DNA from: Anaerolineae bacterium
GTDB lineage: Bacteria; Chloroflexota; Anaerolineae; 4572-78; J111
NCBI GenBank assembly: GCA_016931895.1
Contig: JAFGDY010000053.1
Coordinates: 1 to 64,000, forward strand
Direction: 5' to 3'
Length of the DNA stretch: 64,000 bases
The notes beneath the pieces are model-generated. The model was given only the letters and a program-made list of their open reading frames with translations. It searched no databases and was not told the DNA's origin. A program made the translations under genes and the position numbers. Positions 46,648 to 53,466 of the stretch are shown here, piece by piece. How positions within the stretch are numbered: position 1 is the stretch's first letter; each line of letters begins with the position of its first letter.

Positions 46648-47875
46648 TGTATTTTTGTAAAATCTCTTTGACCTGCTGGTTCTGATTACCACCCTTTGAG
46701 CCAAATACTTCCTCAGCAATGGCAGAGATACTTTTGCCCTCTGAGTACAAACGTAAAATGCAGGCTTCTGCTACCGTGGGTTCCGGCTCCATATCCACTT
46801 CGGTAAAAGTAAGATTGTCAATATTGACAGAGTAGGGGACAGTTCCTGTAAATGGGCCAGGGAGAATGGCTGGTACTTCACCGTTTCCAGTCTCCAAGGT
46901 CGCTTGGCGCTGACCATTAACATTTGATAATCTCACGACGGCAAACCCATCTTTCAAGTCATATTCACCTTCCAAACCCAACGGTTTGGCTCGATCTGAA
47001 TGACTGGCGACAAATACACTAAAAGCCGCCTTACGACTTTCGGTCAGTAAAGCTTTGATGGCTTCGCTAGCACCCTTGACGTTGTAGACGATAGCACGCC
47101 ACTCGTCGATAAGAATGGTCACTCTGGGATGGGTTCCCTCAACCACCATACCTTTGCCGATTTCGTCATACCGTTTGGTCATCAACTGAACCAGAGCATC
47201 CAATCCTCTTTCGATCTCGGCATAGTTTCGACCGGTACCAACGACGGTGCTATTAGGCCACTTATCCGGCCAGCCGTGGGGGTCAATGACAATGGTCTTG
47301 GAGGTTTGCACTTTCCGGCTGATGAGCCATTGAAGTAGGGTGGTCTTACCGGAGTCACTGGGGCCAACGATAAGACATCGCTGTACACTATCCAAGGCAG
47401 CTAACAGATCAACCTGGGTAGGCGCAGGCAAATATTGGGCTTCGATACCCTGACTGATCACATTGGGGCGGCCACGTAACATATAGGTTTGCCAAGCTGC
47501 CATTTCCACTTGGCTCGGCAATGTACCTCTTCCATTGGCATAGATCCGACCATCCAGATGTGCACTACGCCAAGTGACTTTGTCATCAGTATCCCGGATG
47601 TAGACTTGTTCACCCTCCATCGCACGCACTACCATCACTTTGGAATCGCGTTCCATCACCTTTCGGTCGGCTCGCTCTTTGAGGATGCGTTCATTGATAA
47701 TGAGCACCGCAACAATGGAAACGCCAACGAGAACTGCGATAATCGCGAAGGCTAGGGCGTAGACGACCCACCTAACAGCCTCGGTGATCTCATTGTGAGC
47801 CAAGCTATCGATGTACCAGCCAAACATACATAGAACGATCAGTCCAACGGTAGCAATGGTGATTTGATTTTTCAT
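46631..47875 (-). CDS. FtsK/HerA-like DNA-translocase ATPase
   Basis: A 414-residue protein. Two N-terminal membrane helices (about 6-25 and 38-62), then a P-loop ATPase of FtsK/HerA type: Walker A GPSDSGKTT (about 172-180), Walker B VTILIDEW, and SRKAAFSVFVASHSDRA typical of the sensor strand. A C-terminal HTH-like segment (about 370-412, EGKSISAIAEEVFGS) may bind DNA. It is much shorter than chromosomal FtsK and resembles the FtsK-type transfer proteins of actinobacterial integrative elements, which move double-stranded DNA between cells without a relaxase. It is the last gene of a three-gene unit joined by ATGA overlaps. Transfer function is inferred from the family and its neighbours. Confidence 0.82.
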   Translation of the reverse strand: MKNQITIATVGLIVLCMFGWYIDSLAHNEITEAVRWVVYALAFAIIAVLVGVSIVAVLIINERILKERADRKVMERDSKVMVVRAMEGEQVYIRDTDDKVTWRSAHLDGRIYANGRGTLPSQVEMAAWQTYMLRGRPNVISQGIEAQYLPAPTQVDLLAALDSVQRCLIVGPSDSGKTTLLQWLISRKVQTSKTIVIDPHGWPDKWPNSTVVGTGRNYAEIERGLDALVQLMTKRYDEIGKGMVVEGTHPRVTILIDEWRAIVYNVKGASEAIKALLTESRKAAFSVFVASHSDRAKPLGLEGEYDLKDGFAVVRLSNVNGQRQATLETGNGEVPAILPGPFTGTVPYSVNIDNLTFTEVDMEPEPTVAEACILRLYSEGKSISAIAEEVFGSKGGNQNQQVKEILQKYKGVKV

Positions 47876-48138
47876 AAATTCACCCCCAATCCATAGGTAA
47901 GGGCATTGAAACCGATGGTCAAGACCTTACCTGTGAAATCCAGTGCCGCTTTGACATCACTGATTGATGCCGATAGTTCATAACTGGTTACTGACACCCA
48001 CTGGCTGACTTGCCAAAACAGCCCGAACAACCCCGTGGCAAACGCAATTGAAAATGCCAGCAGTCCTGTATCATCTTCAACAACGATGTTCACAGCTAAA
48101 CGAGTTTGGTGACAGAGAGTTATGGCACGAGTGTTCAT
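47872..48138 (-). CDS. Small membrane protein of the FtsK module
   Basis: An 88-residue protein. ATG at 48138 overlaps the stop of the upstream DUF2637-like gene as ATGA, and its own stop overlaps the FtsK-like start the same way. Two hydrophobic segments (LLAFSIAFATGLFGLFWQV and VLTIGFNALTYGLGV) make it an integral membrane protein. I do not recognise a named family. Tight coupling on both sides suggests it assembles with the ATPase and the DUF2637-like protein, perhaps at a membrane pore. Confidence 0.7.
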   Translation of the reverse strand: MNTRAITLCHQTRLAVNIVVEDDTGLLAFSIAFATGLFGLFWQVSQWVSVTSYELSASISDVKAALDFTGKVLTIGFNALTYGLGVNL

Positions 48139-48941
48139 TGCACAACCTCCCAACCGTCACCATTTTTGACAACCTGTCCAGTTTCTGACAGTGCTTTCAA
48201 GTCGCTGTACACTGTACCCCGCGAAGTGTTCAATCGGTCAGCCAGGGCTGTCGGGCCGATGTCACACTCGAGGGTCAGAATGTGCAACAACTTGCCGCGG
48301 CGTTGTTCAATGGTCAAGGCATCCTGTTGCGCTTTGACCTGTTGAGCCTGTGCAATACTGCTGTTTTGCACACGTTTGGCTTGTTCAATTTCCTCTCGCA
48401 GACTGTTCAAGGTCTCCTGAGCTTGTTCAATCGAACTGTTCACTCTGTCGGCCTCACTGTTCAGTTGGTTGAGTGCTGACTGTTTAGCTTTGATCAGCTC
48501 ATCCAGTTCCAGACGTTTGGTGTTCAGTTCCTCTGTCAGTTGTTCAATACTCTCGACAGTATTTGAACGTTTAACGACGTGCTTGATCTGTCCAATGAAG
48601 GTTTCAAATGACAGCAATAAAAACAGGCTGGGCATTGCAGCCATAGCCCGGCTTAGAATGTCAGTCTGGGCGTGGGCGACATTGAACGAACCGGCGATCA
48701 AAGAGGAACCAATGATCAAGGCCCATTGCCATCTGACGCTTTCACCGTTTACCGATCTGTACAGTGCGTTCAGACTGAAGATAACCACACCCGCCTCAAC
48801 GACTAGGGGAAAGAGTGGGGGAATGCTGACACCATGTTGGGCGGCCAAATCGGTCAAGGCATTGAAGGATAAGACAAAGGAAAACAATGCCATCAATAAC
48901 GTCAGGCTTCCGGTAATCCAAGCGATTGTTTTTGTATTCAT
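48135..48941 (-). CDS. DUF2637-like membrane protein with coiled coil and winged-helix end
   Basis: A 268-residue protein. Four helices in the first ~125 residues (IAWITGSLTLLMALFSFVLS through PSLFLLLSFETFIG) resemble the DUF2637 proteins of actinobacterial plasmids and integrative elements. A coiled coil (about 130-210, SIEQLTEELNTKRLELDEL) follows. The C terminus is a winged helix (about 215-262, LECDIGPTALADRLNTS, RGTVYSDLKALSETG). The layout would tether a DNA-binding domain to the membrane next to the FtsK-like ATPase. It is the first gene of the transfer-like unit. Its promoter region carries the GGTAG/CTACC operators shared with the HTH gene at 49048, implying common control. Confidence 0.75.
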   Translation of the reverse strand: MNTKTIAWITGSLTLLMALFSFVLSFNALTDLAAQHGVSIPPLFPLVVEAGVVIFSLNALYRSVNGESVRWQWALIIGSSLIAGSFNVAHAQTDILSRAMAAMPSLFLLLSFETFIGQIKHVVKRSNTVESIEQLTEELNTKRLELDELIKAKQSALNQLNSEADRVNSSIEQAQETLNSLREEIEQAKRVQNSSIAQAQQVKAQQDALTIEQRRGKLLHILTLECDIGPTALADRLNTSRGTVYSDLKALSETGQVVKNGDGWEVVQ

Positions 48942-48942
48942 C

Positions 48943-49026
48943 AGGTACCTCCATTTAGGTATAAATAATGCTACCTATTATTTCAAAAAAATATGTCATA
49001 TTTATTTTGGTAGAAAAATTACTACC
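48943..49026. promoter_or_regulatory. Operator cluster, left set (AGGTA/TACCT palindromes)
   Basis: Three palindromic sites precede the DUF2637-like gene: AGGTACCT (48943-48950), TAGGTA-N10-TACCTA (48956-48977) and GGTAG-N-CTACC (49009-49026). They share half-site GGTA(G) with the sites upstream of the HTH gene at 49048-49260, whose product is the natural candidate to bind them. Confidence 0.65.
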
Positions 49027-49047
49027 TATCTAGCTAAAAAAAGAGAC

Positions 49048-49260
49048 TTATTCTTTCTTTGCCTTTGGGCCGGTACGGGCATCGTCTGAGTTCTGAATTT
49101 CGGTCACATACTTCTCTAAACTATCCACGCGAATCAGATAAGTGGGACCAACTTTGATGGCTTCAATCTTACCGTGCCGAATCAAGCGGCGTAGGTATTC
49201 TTCGTTATAGCCGGTTTTTTGACTGGCTTCTTTGATGGTGTAGCTGGGCCATTCAGGCAT
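49048..49260 (-). CDS. Excisionase-like helix-turn-helix protein
   Basis: A 70-residue basic protein of the HTH_17/MerR-like excisionase group: YTIKEASQKTGYNEEYLRRL (HTH) then RHGKIEAIKVGPTYLIRVDS (wing) and a C-terminal helix. ATG at 49260 has AAGGA 8 nt upstream; the frame runs open to 49416 but without family-like sequence. Proteins of this type act as recombination directionality factors or repressors of mobile elements. It is flanked on both sides by GGTAG/CTACC palindromes. A paralogue with the same layout and a similar GPK tail is encoded at 62984. Confidence 0.85.
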   Translation of the reverse strand: MPEWPSYTIKEASQKTGYNEEYLRRLIRHGKIEAIKVGPTYLIRVDSLEKYVTEIQNSDDARTGPKAKKE

Positions 49261-49262
49261 AG

Positions 49263-49374
49263 AATCGTCCTTTAATAGGTAGTACTTATGGGACGATTTT
49301 AACATAATGTGGCTTTGACGGCTAATTTTGGCAATCATTTTTATCAATTTGGTATTGGTAGTAAATCTACTACC
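49263..49374. promoter_or_regulatory. Operator cluster, right set, upstream of the HTH gene
   Basis: AATCGTCC (49263-49270) and GGACGATT (49291-49298) form an 8-bp inverted repeat around TAGGTAGTACTTA (49276-49288). A second perfect site, GGTAGTA-AATC-TACTACC, lies at 49357-49374. The sites cover the ribosome binding site and upstream DNA of the HTH gene, consistent with autoregulation. Confidence 0.65.
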
Positions 49375-49653
49375 TATATTACTCAAAAAACAAATTTTTG
49401 TCAAGTGTAAGTGCAATTTTCATCGAGAATAGGGGGCAAGATTAAAAAAAACTTAAAATAGTGGTATAATTGACTTTATGAATGGTTTGGCAAGAAAATA
49501 TCGAATAGGCTTGATAAAGCAGTATCAAAATTAGCAAAGAACCTAGTTTCTTCATACTCACTACCAGGTAAAAATAGCCCACTCCAATAGGAGCGAAATC
49601 GCTTCACCCAATAATCATATCTTCAACAATTCCTAAAATTTGAGGAATCTCCA
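49375..49653. other. Leader region of the defence cassette
   Basis: This A+T-rich segment separates the divergent HTH gene from the defence cassette. It contains an extended -10 promoter at 49462-49470 and no gene I can support. GAGGAAT lies just before the ATG at 49654. Confidence 0.5.
49462..49470 (+). promoter_or_regulatory. Extended -10 promoter of the DUF499 operon
   Basis: TGGTATAAT (49462-49470) is a consensus extended -10 element reading toward the defence genes, about 180 nt before the DUF499 start. The -35 box is poor, as is common with extended -10 promoters. Confidence 0.5.
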
Positions 49654-52600
49654 ATGGAATCACTAAAACAACTTTGTACCCCGCGTGAAAGCGCCTTTGA
49701 CACTCAGCGCCGAGATACAGTGCTGGATCTGACCGATCTGATCGGCGATCGGATCAAACCTGAAGAGTTCTTCAACGAAAACTACATTACCGAAGGTATG
49801 AAAACCCTATTAGAACACGGTTTCAAACGTCTGGAAGGTAAAACAAGTCAGGGTATCTTTAAACTCAGGCAGGCGATGGGGGGTGGTAAAACTCACAACT
49901 TGTTGGTCTTGGGTTTGTTGGCCAAGCACCCTGAGTTCCGCGAGCAGGTAATGGGCGAATTCTACACCCCTGACCCTGACCTAGGGCCAATCCGTGTCGT
50001 TGCCTTCTCTGGCCGCGAGTCCGACGCACCGTTTGGTCTTTGGGGCGCTATTGCGGAACAGATGGACAAAAAGGATCAGTTCAAAGACCTTTACTCACCC
50101 TTACAAGCCCCCGGCCAAAAAGCGTGGGAGAAGTTGTTCGCCAATGAAACCGTCCTGATTTTGCTCGACGAGTTGCCTCCCTATTTCCAGAGTGCTCGTT
50201 CCAAGGCGATTGGTAATTCTGACTTGGCCGAAGTAACCGCAACAGCGCTTTCTAACCTATTGGTTGCGATTGGTCGCGAAGCTTGCGACCGGGTATGCCT
50301 GGTCCTAACCGACCTGACTGGCTCTTATGAAACTGGCAGCCAGCAAATTTCAACAGTGCTGGCCGACCTGGAGAAAGAAACTCATCGCACGGCTATGAGC
50401 CTGGAGCCGGTTCGGATCAACTCGGACGAACTGTACCATATTCTGCGTAAACGTATTTTTGAAACCCTCCCCACTGAAAGCGAAATCAGTGAGGTGGCGC
50501 AGGGCTACGCCAAAGCCGTTCGTGATGCCAGGCAAATGGACATCACCAATGAGTCGCCGGAGCAGTTTGCTGCCCGCATCCAGGTGTCTTATCCTTTCCA
50601 TCCCGCTATTCGCGACTTGTACGCCCGTTTCCGCGAGAATCTCGGCTTTCAGCAGACACGCGGGCTAATCCGGTTGATGCGAATTGTCGTTTCCCGATTG
50701 TGGGAAACTGGGGCAGCCAATCAACGCTATCTGATTGCCGCCCACGATCTGGATTTTAATTACCAGGAAACGATGACCGAAATTGATCAAATCAACAATA
50801 CACTGGGCAATGCTGTTGCTCACGATATTGCTTCCGGTGGCAATGCAGTGGCAGAGGTAATGGATGCCCAATTGGGCGGTACCGACACACAAGACGCCTG
50901 TCGCTTGCTCTTTATGGCTTCGCTGGCAAATGTGCCTAACGCCGTTTTGGGATTATCCATCTCTGAACTCATTGCCTTTTTAGCCGAACCAGACCGTGAC
51001 CTTTCCAAACTTAAGAACGACGTTTTGGCCCGGTTGTCCACCGCAGCCTGGTACTTGCACAGTACCCGCGACGGCAAACTGTTTTTTAAGAATACACAGA
51101 ATCTCAACGCCAAACTTGAGTCGCTGGTGAAGGCGTATCAGGCTGAACAGGCGGTGCGGGAATTGCGTACCCGGCTGGCCGAAATTTTCCAGCCGACCAA
51201 CCGCTGGTGTTACCAGCGCGTACTGGCCTTACCGGCGGTGGATGAAATCGAATTGGAGCAAGACCAGGTCACCCTCATTATCACCGAACCACATCCGGGG
51301 TCTGGCTTGCGACAAGATTTGCAGCGATTTTTTGACCAAGCCACTTACCAAAACCGGCTCGCTTTTTTAACCGGCACGCGAAACACCTATAACGACCTGA
51401 TTGATACTGGCAAACGTTTGAGGGCGATCCAGCAAATCCTGGATGAGTTAGCCGCCGAGCATGTGCCGGACAATGATCCACAGATGACTCAGGCTAAAGA
51501 TCTGGCCGAACGCACTCTGTTGGCCTTTCATTCGGCGGTGCGAGAAACCTTTACCACTTTGTGGTTCCCCATAAAAAACGGCCTAACCAGCGCCGACTTC
51601 AGCATGCAGTTTGAAGGCAACCGCTATAGCGGCGAGGACCAAATTGTTGAACTGCTCAAAGAAAAGGCTAAATTTGAAACTGATGTAACCGGTGAAGTTT
51701 TTCAAAAGAAATGCGAACGCCGCCTGTTTACTACCCAATCATTACCCTGGAGCGAGATAAAACTGCGCGCCGCCACCAATACCCAATGGCAGTGGCATTT
51801 ACCCAGCGCCTTGGATGATTTGAAAACCGATTGTCTACGGCGCGATGTGTGGCGCGAGGAGGGTGGCTTTGTGGACAAGGGGCCCTTCCCGCAACCCAAG
51901 ACCGATCTTACCATCCAAGAGATGGAGCGCGATAATGATACGGGGGAAGCCCAACTTAAGCTGACCCCCCGGAACGGTGATACCATTTACTATGATGTTG
52001 GCAGTGCAGCCACAACCGCTTCGGCCAAAATTGAGGGCGACGAATTAAAAACCGCTGAGTTGCGTGTTTCTTTTCTGGTGGTTGATTCAACCGGCGAACA
52101 CGAAACCGGCCCGGCCAAAAGCTGGCAAAACCGCATTACGCTCAAGTATCGAACCTTTCAAAGTGGCACCGACAAAAAATTGGAGCTGCAAGCTGCGCCA
52201 AGTGCTCCGATTTTCTACACTACCGATGGTTCAGACCCCAAAACGGTCGGGGCGGTATATAATGAGCCTTTCATCATCTCCCGCAGTTCGCAACTGGTTT
52301 TGGCTTATGCCGAACGTGACAATATCGGCTCTCAGGTAGAGCGTATCCCCATCAGTTGGGATCGAGATGAGACGGTTAAAGTTGAACGCGACCGTCCGGC
52401 CACCTGGAAACCAACCCAGCGTTTCAGATTTTCCAGTACGCGCGACACCTACGACTTTATTGAGAAGCTCAAAAAACATCAAGGTATCCCTCTGGGCGTG
52501 TCGGCGATCATCTCCGGTGAAAGCGGCGACCGGGACTGGCTTGAGTTGCAAACCAACTCGGAGAAGTGGGTTGAACCGGCCATTATCGAGGAGTGTTTGG

Positions 52601-52737
52601 CCGCGTTGCGCAAACTGCAAACCACCGGCCAGGTACAACTTGGGGCTGAGGCTATTCATTTTGAGATGGGGCAAGATTTGCTGGAATGGGTGGAGGATGA
52701 TAAAACTACCTTACAACCCGGCGAAGTCCAGCAGTAG
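49654..52737 (+). CDS. DUF499 anti-phage ATPase
   Basis: A 1027-residue P-loop ATPase with Walker A MGGGKTH (about 74-80) and Walker B LILLDELPPYFQ (about 170-180), the arrangement of DUF499 proteins related to the BrxC/PglY ATPases of BREX/Pgl systems. The C-terminal third contains a chitobiase-like beta-sandwich (about 840-900, APIFYTTDGSDPKTVGAVYNEP). It is the first gene of the DUF499-DUF3780-DUF1156-helicase cassette, a combination reported as enriched in bacterial defence islands. It probably works as a motor or assembly factor that couples the modification and helicase parts. Its G+C content matches the next three genes and is higher than that of the gajAB genes downstream. Confidence 0.88.
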   Translation: MESLKQLCTPRESAFDTQRRDTVLDLTDLIGDRIKPEEFFNENYITEGMKTLLEHGFKRLEGKTSQGIFKLRQAMGGGKTHNLLVLGLLAKHPEFREQVMGEFYTPDPDLGPIRVVAFSGRESDAPFGLWGAIAEQMDKKDQFKDLYSPLQAPGQKAWEKLFANETVLILLDELPPYFQSARSKAIGNSDLAEVTATALSNLLVAIGREACDRVCLVLTDLTGSYETGSQQISTVLADLEKETHRTAMSLEPVRINSDELYHILRKRIFETLPTESEISEVAQGYAKAVRDARQMDITNESPEQFAARIQVSYPFHPAIRDLYARFRENLGFQQTRGLIRLMRIVVSRLWETGAANQRYLIAAHDLDFNYQETMTEIDQINNTLGNAVAHDIASGGNAVAEVMDAQLGGTDTQDACRLLFMASLANVPNAVLGLSISELIAFLAEPDRDLSKLKNDVLARLSTAAWYLHSTRDGKLFFKNTQNLNAKLESLVKAYQAEQAVRELRTRLAEIFQPTNRWCYQRVLALPAVDEIELEQDQVTLIITEPHPGSGLRQDLQRFFDQATYQNRLAFLTGTRNTYNDLIDTGKRLRAIQQILDELAAEHVPDNDPQMTQAKDLAERTLLAFHSAVRETFTTLWFPIKNGLTSADFSMQFEGNRYSGEDQIVELLKEKAKFETDVTGEVFQKKCERRLFTTQSLPWSEIKLRAATNTQWQWHLPSALDDLKTDCLRRDVWREEGGFVDKGPFPQPKTDLTIQEMERDNDTGEAQLKLTPRNGDTIYYDVGSAATTASAKIEGDELKTAELRVSFLVVDSTGEHETGPAKSWQNRITLKYRTFQSGTDKKLELQAAPSAPIFYTTDGSDPKTVGAVYNEPFIISRSSQLVLAYAERDNIGSQVERIPISWDRDETVKVERDRPATWKPTQRFRFSSTRDTYDFIEKLKKHQGIPLGVSAIISGESGDRDWLELQTNSEKWVEPAIIEECLAALRKLQTTGQVQLGAEAIHFEMGQDLLEWVEDDKTTLQPGEVQQ

Positions 52738-52828
52738 TCATCTGTCGAACCGGCAAAATCAGTGTATAATATCCGGTATACTTTTTCATCTGTTTTAAGC
52801 AGTCTCACGGTCAAAAAAGTGGTAACTG

Positions 52829-53464
52829 ATGAGCAAACAAACTGAGCGGCTTTTACAAAATACATTTGGCTTTGAACCAGAAAATAGCACGCACCATTTT
52901 CTGGTAAATATTCCGCGCGGCCAACACGATCACGTTGAAATCAGTGAGCATTTCACTTGGGACCCAGTTGAGGGTTCCAGTGAGGTCTCCTATGGCAGCC
53001 GCAGCGATGGTCAAATTCGGGTGCGCCTAGCCCACCTCAAGTGGGAGGCCATTGCCGATGAGTTACGCGCCCAGTTTAACCGCCGTTTGAAAAAGTATGG
53101 CGTTAAATCTGGTAGTTGGAAAATTGGCCCCAATCTGGTACGCCGCGAATTGGGCAAAGAACTGGTGCTGCTGGCTTGGGCCATTGAAGATGCTGACCCC
53201 GGCCTGATCCCGGCGGCCATTGCCAATTGGCGGGGATTAGAGCCAGAGGAACGCTGGTGGTTGTATACCCAAACCGCTGCTGCCACCGGCCACGGCCTGA
53301 ACGACCGGGGCAAAGGTTGGCGCAGAGCTGTGCGCCACGCCTTAACCGAAAATCCGGTTACGGATCATTTTACAACTCAAACCACTCTCCCCGAATTTTA
53401 CCGTCGAGCTGCCGAAACGCCCTTGTTTGCTGCCCTCCGGGAAACTGAACTAAACGAGGAGTAA
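52829..53464 (+). CDS. DUF3780 defence-cassette protein
   Basis: A 211-residue soluble protein matching DUF3780 in size and in its FGFEPENSTHHFLVNIP start and ERWWLYTQTAAATGH segment. No catalytic motif is evident. It is found almost only beside DUF499 and DUF1156 genes, so it is taken as a structural or specificity partner of the methylase. A 91-bp gap precedes it and contains TATAAT at 52765-52770, which may be an internal promoter. Only 2 nt separate it from the methylase gene. Confidence 0.8.
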   Translation: MSKQTERLLQNTFGFEPENSTHHFLVNIPRGQHDHVEISEHFTWDPVEGSSEVSYGSRSDGQIRVRLAHLKWEAIADELRAQFNRRLKKYGVKSGSWKIGPNLVRRELGKELVLLAWAIEDADPGLIPAAIANWRGLEPEERWWLYTQTAAATGHGLNDRGKGWRRAVRHALTENPVTDHFTTQTTLPEFYRRAAETPLFAALRETELNEE

Positions 53465-53466
53465 TT

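Noticed and set aside
48943-49374. GGTAG/CTACC repeats as a CRISPR array
   Set aside because: Half-sites are only 5-7 bp, irregularly spaced, palindromic and confined to promoters; no cas genes are present.
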